DNA of 64,000 bases from Coriaria nepalensis (Eukaryota > Streptophyta > Magnoliopsida > Cucurbitales > Coriariaceae): the NCBI GenBank assembly GCA_027186245.1, contig CP114483.1, positions 11,428,220 to 11,492,219 of the forward strand, in the 5' to 3' direction. Positions 38,000 through 49,375 of the stretch are shown here, piece by piece (within the stretch, counting starts at the first letter, position 1; every line of letters begins with the position of its first letter). The position numbers and the translations under genes were made by a program. Under the pieces are notes generated by a model. It did not search any database. It saw nothing but the letters and a program-made list of their open reading frames with translations, and was not told the DNA's origin.

Positions 38000-39600
38000 A
38001 TGCATTCTTTTAGCCTTAAAAAGCATGTCATTCAATTTTTTCATGTCACTAAATTGTTTGAAAGCACGTCGAACCAATTCTATGTTTGCATTTAAAACAC
38101 GACTTTCATGCATAACTTGCAAATGATCTATTGAAGAAAACTATGTATTTTTTTAGCCATAAAGTCGTATTATTGGATCTCTTTTGGTCGTTAAATCATT
38201 CAAAATCACTTCGTACGAAATTCGCAGTTTAAACATGACTTTCGTGCATAACTTGCCGTTGATCGATCCAAGGCAACAACGCATTTATTTAGCCTTAAAA
38301 TCATGTCATTGAGTCTCTTGTAGTCATGAAATCATTCTAAATTAATCCGAACGAATTCTATTTTCGCCCTTCAAACGTGATTTTCTTACATAACTTGCAA
38401 TTAATCTATTGAAGACAACAATGCATTCATTTAGCCTCAAAAAGCATGTCATTCAATTTTTTCATGTCACTAAATTGTTTGAAAGCATGTCGAACCAATT
38501 CTATGTTTGCATTTAAAACACGACTTTCATGCATAACTTGCAAATGATCTATTGAAGAAAACTATGCATTTTTTTACCCTTAAAGTCGTATTATTGCGTC
38601 TCTTTTAGTCATTAAATCATTCAAAATCACTTCGTACGAAATTCGCAGTTTAAACACGACTTTCATGCATAACTTGCAAATGATCTATTGAAGAAAACTA
38701 TGCATTCTTTTAGTCTTAAAGTCGTATTATTGCGTCCCTTTTAGTCATTAAATCATTCAAAATCACTCCGAACGAAATTCGCAGTTTAAACATGACTTTC
38801 ATGCATAACTTGCCGTTGATCGATTCAAGGCAACAACGCATTTGTTTAGTCTTAAAATCAAGTCATTGATTCTGTTGTAGTCATGAAATCATTCTAAATT
38901 AATCCGAACGAATTCTATTTTCGCCCTTCAAACATGGTTTCCTTACATAACTTCCAAATAATCCATTGGAGACAACAACGCATTCTTTTAGCCTTAAAAG
39001 GCATGTCATTCAGTCTTTGCATGTCATTAAATTGTTTGAAAGCACGTCGAACCAATTCTATGTTTGCATTTAAAACACGACTTTCATGCATAACTTGCAA
39101 ATGATCAATTGAAGAAAACTATGCATTTTTTTAGTCTTAAAGTCGTATTATTGCGTCCCTTTTAGTCATTAAATCATTCAAAATCACTCCGAACGAAATT
39201 CGCAGTTTAAACATGACTTTCATGCATAACTTGCCGTTGATCGATTCAAGGCAACAACGCATTTGTTTAGTCTTAAAATCAAGTCATTGAGTCTCTTGTA
39301 GTCATGAAATCATTCTAAATTAATCCGAACGAAATCTATTTTCGCCCTTCAAACATGGTTTCCTTACATAACTTCCAAATAATCCATTGAAGACAACAAT
39401 GCATTCTTTTAGCCTTAAAAGGCATGTCATTCAGTCTTTGCATGTCATTAAATTGTTTGAAAGCACGTCGAACCAATTCTATGTTTGCATTTAAAACACG
39501 ACTTTCATGCATAACTTGCAAATGATCAATTGAAGAAAACTATGTAATTTTTTAACCTTAAGTCATATTATTGCGTCTCTTTTGGTCATTAAATCATTCA
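38000..39600 (+). repeat. Transition zone with the most divergent units
   Basis: Units here mix features of both domains and carry variants seen nowhere else. Examples are AACATGGTTTCCTTACATAAC at the B-to-C junction followed by CTTCCAAATAATCC (two successive units, near 38,935 and 39,355), TTAGTCTTAAA in A and B, CACTCCGAACG in A, and AATCAAGTCATTG in B. A zone of low homogenisation between two homogenised domains is a common expectation for satellites; here it is an inference from marker density. Confidence 0.7.
38532..39088 (+). repeat. Second four-subunit unit A-A-B-C (557 bp)
   Basis: Subunit starts are at 38,532 (A), 38,668 (A), 38,804 (B) and 38,946 (C), and the next unit starts at 39,089. 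As in the unit at 83, the first A ends TTTAAACACGACTTTCATG, the C-type tail. The bodies carry local variants (TTAGTCTTAAAGTCG, CACTCCGAACG) that differ from the unit at 83. It is either an old shared form that has drifted or an independent recurrence of the same recombination. Confidence 0.92.
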
Positions 39601-39899
39601 AAATCACTTCGTACGAAATTCGCAGTTTAAACATGACTTTCGTGCATAACTTGCCGTTGATCGATTCAAGGCAACAACACATTTGTTTAGCTTTAAAATA
39701 ATGTCATTGAGTCTCTTGTAGTCATAAAATCATTCTAAATTAATCCGAACGAATTCTATTTTCGCCCTTCAAACATGATTTTCTTACATAACTTGCAATT
39801 AATCTATTGAAGACAACAATGCATTCCTTTAGCATTTAAAAGCATGTCATTCAGTCTTTTCAAGTCATTAAATTGTTTGAAAGCACACCGAACGAATTC

Positions 39900-42330
39900 T
39901 ATGTTTGCATCTAAAACACGACTTTCATGCATAACTTGCAAATGATCTATTGAAGAAAACTATGCATTTTTTTAGCCATAAAGTCGTATTATTGGATCTC
40001 TTTTGGTCATTAAATCAGTCAAAATCACTTCGTACGAAATTCGCAGTTTAAACATGACTTTCGTGCATAACTTGCCGTTGATCGATCCAAGGCAACAACG
40101 CATTTGTTTAACCTTAAAATCATGTCATTGAGTCTCTTGTAGTCATGAAATCATTCTAAATTAATCCGAACGAATTCTATTTTCGCCCTTCAAACATGAT
40201 TTTCTTACATAACTTGCAATTAATCTATTGAAGACAACAATGCATTCCTTTAGCCTTAAAAAGCATGTCATTCAATTTTTTCATGTCATTAAATTGTTTG
40301 AAAGCACGTCGAACCAATTCTATGTTTGCATTTAAAACACGACTTTCATGCATAACTTGCAAATTATCTATTGAGGAAAACTATGCATTTTTTTAACCTT
40401 AAAGTCGTATTATTGCGTCTCTTTTGGTCATTAAATAATTCAAAATCACTTCGTACGAAATTCGCAGTTTAAACATGGCTTTTGTGCTTAACTTGCCGTT
40501 GATCGATTCAAGGCAACAACACATTTGTTTAGCTTTAAAATCATGTCATTGAGTCTCTTGTAGTCATGAAATCATTCTCAATTAATCTGAACGAATTCGA
40601 TTTCCCCCTTCAAACATGATTTTCTTACATAACTTGCAATTACTCTATTCAAGACAACAATGCATTCCTTTAGCCTTAAAAAGCATGTCATTCAGTCTTT
40701 TAATGTCATTAAATTGTTTGAAAGCACGTCGAACCAAATCTATGTTTGCATTTAAAACACGACTTTCATGCATAACTTGCGAATGATCTATTGAAGAAAA
40801 CTAAGCCTTAAAGTCGTATTATTGCGTCTCTTTTAGTCATGAAATCATTCAAAATCACTTCGAACGAAATTCGCAGTTTAAACATGACTTTCGTGCATAA
40901 CTTGCCGTTGATCGATTCAAGGCAACAACGCATTTGTTTAGCCTTAAAATCATGTCATTGAGTCTCTTGTTGTCAAGAAATCATTGTAAATTAATCCGAA
41001 TGAATTCTATTTTCGCCCTTCAAACATGATTTTCTTACATAACTTGCAATTAATCTATGGAAGACAACAATTCATTCCTTTAGCCTTAAAAAGCATGTCA
41101 TTCAGTCTTTTCATGTCATTAAATTGTTTAAAAGCACATCGAACCAATTCTATGTTTGTATTTAGAACACGACTTTCATGCATAACTTGCAAATGATCTA
41201 TTGAATAAAACTTTGAATTTTTCTAGCCTTAAAATCGTATTATTGCGTCTCTTTTAGTCATTAAATCATTCAAAATCACGTCGTACGAAATTCGCAGTTT
41301 AAACATGACTTTCGTGCATAACTTGCCGTTGATCGATTCAAGGCAACAACGCATTTGTTTAGCCTTAAAATCATGTCATTGAGTCTCTTGTAGTCATGAA
41401 ATCATATTAAATTAATCCGAACGAATTCTATTGTCGCCCTTCAAACATGATTTTCTTACATAACTTGCAATTAATCTATTGAAGACAACAATGCATTCCT
41501 TTAGCCTTAAAAAGCATGTCATTCAGTCTTTTCATGTCATTAAATTGTTTGAAAGCACATCGAACCAATTCTATGTTTGCATTTAAAACACGACTTTCAT
41601 GCATAACTTGCAAATGATCTATTGAAGAAAACTATGCATTTTTTTAGCCTTAAAGTCGTGTTATTGCGTCTCTTTTTGTCATTAAATCATTCAAAATCAC
41701 GTTGTACGAAATTCGCAGTTTAAACATGACTTTCGTGCATAACTTGCCATTGATCGATTCAAGGCAACAACACATTTGTTTAACCTTAAAAATATGTCAT
41801 TGAGTCTCTTGTAGTCATGAAATCATTCTAAATTAATCCGGACGAATTCTATTTTCGCCCTTCAAACATGATTTTCTTACATAACTTGCAATTAATCCAT
41901 TGAAGACAACAATGCATTCCTTTAGCCTTAAAAGGCATGTCATTCAGTCTTTTCATGTCATTAAATTGTTTGAAAGCACGTCGAACCAATTCTATGTTTG
42001 CATTTAAAACACGACTTTCATGCATAACTTGCAAATGATCTATTGAAGAAAACTATGCATTTTTTTAGCCTTAAAGTCGTATTATTGCGTCTCTTTTTGT
42101 CATTAAATCATTCAAAATCACGTCGTACGAAATTCGCAGTTTAAACATGACTTTCCTGCATAACTTGCCGTTGATCGATTCAAGGCAACAACACATTTGT
42201 TTAACCTTAAAAATATGTCATTGAGTCTCTTGTAGTCATGAAATCATTCTAAATTAATCCGAACGAATTCTATTTTCGCCCTTCAAACATGATTTTCTTA
42301 CATAACTTGCAATTAATCTATTGAAGACAA
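39900..42330 (+). repeat. Left member of a dispersed duplication, offset 19 units
   Basis: This block corresponds to about 47,880-50,320. Paired markers are TAAATCAGTC (40,011 and 47,994), TTCTCAATTAATCTG with TTCGATTTCCCCC, CTATGGAAGACAACAATTC, ATTGAATAAAACTTTG, CTATTGTCGCCC, TAAAAATATGTC and CTTTCCTGCA (42,151 and 50,144). The offset grows from 7,983 to 7,993, close to 19 units (7,999), because of the 11-base deletion at 40,803 and small indels. The stretch 40,630-41,040 is not matched in register, so one unit was replaced in one of the copies. Confidence 0.7.
40771..41180 (+). repeat. 410-bp unit with an 11-base deletion in A
   Basis: At about 40,803 CTATGCATTTTTTTAGCC is reduced to CTAAGCC, removing 11 bases including the T7 run. 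The next unit starts at 41,181, so this unit is 410 bp. I saw no other copy of this deletion. It is a private event and a good unique anchor in an otherwise repetitive region. Confidence 0.9.
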
Positions 42331-45300
42331 CAATGCATTCCTTTAGCCCTAAAAAGCATGTCATTCAGTCTTTTCATGTCATTAAATTGTTTGAAAGCAC
42401 ATCGAACCAATTCTATGTTTGTATTTAGAACACGACTTTCATGCATAACTTGCAAATGATCTATTGAAGAAAACTTTGCATTTTTCAAGCCTTAAAGTCG
42501 TATTATTGCGTCTCTTTTAGTAATTAAATCATTCAAAATCACTTCGAACGAAATTCGCAGTTTAAACATGACTTTCATGCATAACTTGCCGTTGATCGAT
42601 TCAAGGCAACAAAGCATTTGTTTAGCCTTAAAATCATGTCATTGAGTCTCTTGTAGTCATGAAATCATTCTAAATTAATCTGGACGAATTCTATTTTCGC
42701 CCTTCAAACATGATTTTCTTACATAACTTGCAATTAATCCATTGAAGACAACAATGCATTCCTTTAGGCTTAAAAGGCATGTCATTCAGTGTTTTCATGT
42801 CATTAAATTGTTTGAAAGCACGTCGAACCAATTCTATGTTTGCATTTAAAACACGACTTTCATGCATAACTTGCAAATGATCTATTGAAGAAAACTATGT
42901 ATTTTTTTAACCTTAAAGTCGTATTATTGCGTCTCTTTTGGTCATTAAATCATTCAAAATCACTTCGTACGAAATTCGCAGTTTAAACATGACTTTCGTG
43001 CATAACTTGCCGTTGATCGATTCAAGGCAACAACACATTTGTTTAGCTTTAAAATCATGTCATTGAGTCTCTTGTAGTCATGAAATCATTGTAAATTAAT
43101 CCGAACGAATTCTATTTTCGCCCTTCAAACATGATTTTCTTACATAACTTGCAATTAATCCATTGAAGACAACAATGCATTCCTTTAGCCTTAAAAAGCA
43201 TGTCATTTAGTCTTTTCATGTCATTAAATTGTTTGAAAGCACGTCGAACCAATTCTATGTTTGCATTTAAAACACGACTTTCATGCATAACTTGCAAATG
43301 AAATATTGAAGAAAACTATGTATTTTTTTAACCTTAAAGTCGTATTATTGCGTCTCTTTTGGTCATTAAATCATTCAAAATCACTTCGTACGAAATTCGC
43401 AGTTTAAACATGACTTTCGTGCATAAATTGCCGTTGATCGATCCAAGGCAACAACGCATTTGTTTAACCTTAAAATCATGTCATTGAGTCTCTTGTAGTC
43501 ATGAAATCATTCTAAATTAATCCGAACGAATTCTATTTTAGCCCTTCAAACATGATTTTCTTACATAACTTGCAATTAATCTATTGAAGACAACAATGCA
43601 TTCCTTTAGCCTTAAAAAGCATGTCATTCAATTTTTTCATGTCATTAAATTGTTTGAAAGCACGTCGAACCAATTCTATGTTTGCATTTAAAACACGACT
43701 TTCATGCATAACTTGCAAATTATCTATTGAGGAAAACTATGCATTTTTTTAACCTTAAAGTCGTATTATTGCGTCTCTTTTGGTCATTAAATAATTCAAA
43801 ATCACTTCGTACGAAATTCGCAGTTTAAACATGGCTTTTGTGCTTAACTTGCCGTTGATCGATTCAAGGCAACAACACATTTGTTTAGCTTTAAAATCAT
43901 GTCATTGAGTCTCTTGTAGTCATGAAATCATTCTCAATTAATCTGAACGAATTCGATTTCCCCCTTCAAACATGATTTTCTTACATAACTTGCAATTAAT
44001 CTATTGAAGACAACAATGCATTCCTTTAGCATTTAAAAGCATGTCATTCAGTCTTTTCAAGTCATTAAATTGTTTGAAAGCACACCGAACGAATTCTATG
44101 TTTGCATCTAAAACACGACTTTCATGCATAACTTGCAAATGATCTATTGAAGAAAACTATGCATTTTTTTAGCCATAAAGTCGTATTATTGGATCTCTTT
44201 TGGTCATTAAATCATTCAAAATCAGTTCGTACGAAATTCGCCGTTTAAAAATGACTTTCGTGCATAACTTGCCGTTGATCGATCCAAGGCAACAACGCAT
44301 TTATTTAGCCTTAAAATCATGTCATTGAGCCTCTTGTAGTCATGAAATCATTCTAAATTAATCCGAACGAATTCTATTTTCACCCTTCAAACATGATTTT
44401 CTTACATAACTTGCAATTAATCTATTGAAGACAACAATGCATTCCTTTAGCCTTTAAAAGCATGTCATTCAGTCTTTTCATGTCATTAAATTGTTTGAAA
44501 GCACGTCGAACCAAATCTATGTTTGCATTTAAAACACGACTTTCATGCATAACTTGCAAATGATCTATTGAAGAAAACTATGCATTTTTTAGCCTTAAAG
44601 TCGTATTATTGTGTCTCTTTTAGTCATTAAATCATTCAAAATCACGTCGTACGAAATTCGCAGTTTAAACATGACTTTCGTGCATAACTTGCCGTTGATC
44701 GATTCAAGGCAACAACGCATTTGTTTAGCCTTATAATCATGTCATTGAGTCTCTTGTAGTCATGAAATCATTGTAAATTAATCCGAACGAATTCTATTTT
44801 CGCCCTTCAAACATGATTTTCTTACATAACTTGCAATTAATCCATTGAAGACAACAATGCATTCCTTTAGCCTTAAAAAGCATGTCATTTAGTCTTTTCA
44901 TGTCATTAAATTGTTTGAAAGCACGTCGAACCAATTCTATGTTTGCATTTAAAACACGACTTTCATGCATAACTTGCAAATGAAATATTGAAGAAAACTA
45001 TGTATTTTTTTAACCTTAAAGTCGTATTATTGCGTCTCTTTTGGTCATTAAATCATTCAAAATCACTTCGTACGAAATTCGCAGTTTAAACATGACTTTC
45101 GTGCATAAATTGCCGTTGATCGATTCAAGGCAACAACGCATTTGTTTAGCCTTAAAATCATGTCATTGAGTCTCTTGTAGTCATGAAATCATTCTAAATT
45201 AATCCGAACGAATTCTATTTTCGCCCTTCAAACATGATTTTCTTACATAACTTGCAATTAATCAATTGAAGGCAACAATGCATTCCTTTAGCCTTAAAAA

Positions 45301-46189
45301 GCATGTCATTCAGTCTTTTCATGTCATTAAATTGTTTGAAAGCACGTCGAACCAAATCTATGTTTGCATTTAAAACACGACTTTCATGCATAACTTGCAA
45401 ATGATCTATTGAAGAAAATTATGCATTTTTTTAGCCTTAAAGTCGTATTATTGCGTCTCTTTTAGTCATTAAATCATTCAAAATCACTTCGAACGAAATT
45501 CGCAGTTTAAACACGACTTTCATGCATAACTTGCCGTTGATCGATTCAAGGCAACAACACATTTGTTTAGCTTTAAAATAATGTCATTGAGTCTCTTGTA
45601 GTCATAAAATCATTCTAAATTAATCCGAACGAATTCTATTTTCGCCCTTCAAACATGATTTTCTTACATAACTTGCAATAAATCTATTGAAGACAACAAT
45701 GCATTCCTTTAGCATTTAAAAGCATGTCATTCAGTCTTTTCAAGTCATTAAATTGTTTGAAAGCACACCGAACGAATTCTATGTTTGCATCTAAAACACG
45801 ACTTTCATGCATAACTTGCAAATGATCTATTGAAGAAAACTATGCATTTTTTTATCCATAAAGTCGTATTATTGGATCTCTTTTGGTCATTAAATCATTC
45901 AAAATCAGTTCGTACGAAATTCGCCGTTTAAAAATGACTTTCGTGCATAACTTGCCGTTGATCGATCCAAGGCAACAACGCATTTGTTTAACCTTAAAAT
46001 CATGTCATTGAGTCTCTTGTAGTCATGAAATCATTCTAAATTAATCCGAACGAATTCTATTTTAGCCCTTCAAACATGATTTTCTTACATAACTTGCAAT
46101 TAATCTATTGAAGACAACAATGCATTCCTTTAGCCTTAAAAAGCATGTCATTCAATTTTTTCATGTCATTAAATTGTTTGAAAGCACGT

Positions 46190-47915
46190 CGAACCAATTC
46201 TATGTTTGCATTTAAAACACGACTTTGATGCATAACTTGCAAATTATCTATTGAGGAAAACTATGCATTTTTTTAACCTTAAAGTCGTATTATTGCGTCT
46301 CTTTTGGTCATTAAATAATTCAAAATCACTTCGTACGAAATTCGCAGTTTAAACATGGCTTTTGTGCTTAACTTGCCGTTGATCAATTCAAGGCAACAAC
46401 ACATTTGTTTAGCTTTAAAATCATGTCATTGAGTCTCTTGTAGTCATGAAATCATTCTCAATTAATCTGAACGAATTCGATTTCCCCCTTCAAACATGAT
46501 TTTCTTACATAACTTGCAATTAATCTATTGAAGACAACAATGCATTCCTTTAGCATTTAAAAGCATGTCATTCAGTCTTTTCAAGTCATTAAATTGTTTG
46601 AAAGCACACCGAACGAATTCTATGTTTGCATCTAAAACACGACTTTCATGCATAACTTGCAAATGATCTATTGAAGAAAACTATGCATTTTTTTAGCCAT
46701 AAAGTCGTATTATTGGATCTCTTTTGGTCATTAAATCATTCAAAATCAGTTCGTACGAAATTCGCCGTTTAAAAATGACTTTCGTGCATAACTTGCCGTT
46801 GATCGATCCAAGGCAACAACGCATTTATTTAGCCTTAAAATCATGTCATTGAGCCTCTTGTAGTCATGAAATCATTCTAAATTAATCCGAACGAATTCTA
46901 TTTTCACCCTTCAAACATGATTTTCTTACATAACTTGCAATTAATCTATTGAAGACAACAATGCATTCCTTTAGCCGTTAAAAGCATGTCATTCAGTCTT
47001 TTCATGTCATTAAATTGTTTGAAAGCACGTCGAACCAATTCTATGTTTGCATTTAAAACACGACTTTCATGCATAACTTGCAAATTATCTATTGAGGAAA
47101 ACTATGCATTTTTTTAACCTTAAAGTCGTATTATTGCGTCTCTTTTGGTCATTAAATAATTCAAAATCACTTCGTACGAAATTCGCAGTTTAAACATGGC
47201 TTTTGTGCTTAACTTGCCGTTGATCGATTCAAGGCAACAACACATTTGTTTAGCTTTAAAATCATGTTATTGAGTCTCTTGTAGTCATGAAATCATTCTC
47301 AATTAATCTGAACGAATTCGATTTCCCCCTTCAAACATGATTTTCTTACATAACTTGCAATTAATCTATTGAAGACAACAATGCATTCCTTTAGCATTTA
47401 AAAGCATGTCATTCAGTCTTTTCAAGTCATTAAATTGTTTGAAAGCACACCGAACGAATTCTATGTTTGCATCTAAAACACGACTTTCATGCATAACTTG
47501 CAAATGATCTATTGAAGAAAACTATGCATTTTTTTAGCCATAAAGTCGTATTATTGGATCTCTTTTGGTCATTAAATCATTCAAAATCAGTTCGTACGAA
47601 ATTCGCCGTTTAAAAATGACTTTCGTGCATAACTTGCCGTTGATCGATCCAAGGCAACAACGCATTTATTTAGCCTTAAAATCATGTCATTGAGCCTCTT
47701 GTAGTCATGAAATCATTCTAAATTAATCCGAACGAATTCTATTTTCACCCTTCAAACATGATTTTCTTACATAACTTGCAATTAATCTATTGAAGACAAC
47801 AATGCATTCCTTTAGCCGTTAAAAGCATGTCATTCAGTCTTTTCATGTCATTAAATTGTTTGAAAGCACGTCGAACCAATTCTATGTTTGCATTTAAAAC
47901 ACGACTTTCATGCAT
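46190..47915 (+). repeat. Tandem dimer duplication (841 bp offset)
   Basis: The stretch of about 46,190-47,074 matches 47,031-47,915. Shared markers are ATTGAGGAAAAC, CATGGCTTTTGTGCTTAAC, TTCGATTTCCCCC (one base short of the usual B), TTTAGCATTTAAAAGC, TCAAGTCATT, CACACCGAACG, AATTCGCCGTTTAAAAATG and AGCCGTTAAAAGC (46,974 and 47,815). The same string of variants, less the last, also occurs at 43,740-44,330, so this two-unit cassette has been amplified more than once. Confidence 0.8.
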
Positions 47916-48619
47916 AACTTGCAAATGATCTATTGAAGAAAACTATGCATTTTTTTAGCCATAAAGTCGTATTATTGGATCTCTTTTGGTCATTAAATCA
48001 GTCAAAATCACTTCGTACGAAATTCGCAGTTTAAACATGACTTTCGTGCATAACTTGCCGTTGATCGATCCAAGGCAACAACGCATTTGTTTAACCTTAA
48101 AATCATGTCATTGAGTCTCTTGTAGTCATGAAATCATTCTAAATTAATCCGAACGAATTCTATTTTAGCCCTTCAAACATGATTTTCTTACATAACTTGC
48201 AATTAATCTATTGAAGACAACAATGCATTCCTTTAGCCTTAAAAAGCATGTCATTCAATTTTTTCATGTCATTAAATTGTTTGAAAGCACGTCGAACCAA
48301 TTCTATGTTTGCATTTAAAACACGACTTTCATGCATAACTTGCAAATTATCTATTGAGGAAAACTATGCATTTTTTTAACCTTAAAGTCGTATTATTGCG
48401 TCTCTTTTGGTCATTAAATAATTCAAAATCACTTCGTACGAAATTCGCAGTTTAAACATGGCTTTTGTGCTTAACTTGCCGTTGATCGATTCAAGGCAAC
48501 AACACATTTGTTTAGCTTTAAAATCATGTCATTGAGTCTCTTGTAGTCATGAAATCATTCTCAATTAATCTGAACGAATTCGATTTCCCCCTTCAAACAT
48601 GATTTTCTTACATAACTTG

Positions 48620-49375
48620 CAATTAATCTATGGAAGACAACAATTCATTCCTTTAGCCTTAAAAAGCATGTCATTCAGTCTTTTCATGTCATTAAATTGT
48701 TTAAAAGCACATCGAACCAATTCTATGTTTGTATTTAGAACACGACTTTCATGCATAACTTGCAAATGATCTATTGAATAAAACTTTGAATTTTTCTAGC
48801 CTTAAAATCGTATTATTGCGTCTCTTTTAGTCATTAAATCATTCAAAATCACTTCGTACGAAATTCGCAGTTTAAACATGACTTTCGTGCATAACTTGCC
48901 GTTGATCGATTCAAGGCAACAACGCATTTGTTTAGCCTTAAAATCATGTCATTGAGTCTCTTGTTGTCAAGAAATCATTGTAAATTAATCCGAATGAATT
49001 CTATTTTCGCCCTTCAAACATGATTTTCTTACATAACTTGCAATTAATCTATGGAAGACAACAATTCATTCCTTTAGCCTTAAAAAGCATGTCATTCAGT
49101 CTTTTCATGTCATTAAATTGTTTAAAAGCACATCGAACCAATTCTATGTTTGTATTTAGAACACGACTTTCATGCATAACTTGCAAATGATCTATTGAAT
49201 AAAACTTTGAATTTTTCTAGCCTTAAAATCGTATTATTGCGTCTCTTTTAGTCATTAAATCATTCAAAATCACTTCGTACGAAATTCGCAGTTTAAACAT
49301 GACTTTCGTGCATAACTTGCCGTTGATCGATTCAAGGCAACAACGCATTTGTTTAGCCTTAAAATCATGTCATTG
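48620..49375 (+). repeat. Single-unit tandem duplication (421 bp offset)
   Basis: The rare C and A variants CTATGGAAGACAACAATTC (48,633 and 49,054) and ATTGAATAAAACTTTGAATT recur one unit apart. The only other occurrence is at about 41,057 and 41,203. This is a one-unit duplication inside the block related to 41,000. Confidence 0.8.

Larger units (their letters stand above)
1..38000 (+). repeat. Sequence domain I of the array
   Basis: In this part most A subunits read AAAGTCATATTATTGCG with TTTTAGTCATTAAATC. Most C subunits read CACATCGAAC(G/A)AATTC with GCATCTAAAACACG, or the GCATTTAGAAAACG form. A minority haplotype (A with GCCATAAAGTCGTATTATTGG, usually after C with CACGTCGAACCAATTC) is interspersed, for example at about 2,370, 3,210, 4,890, 11,220, 13,320, 15,420 and 18,800. 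The right edge is gradual and is placed near 38,000, where GTCGTATT and GCATTTAAAACACG become the rule. Confidence 0.75.
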
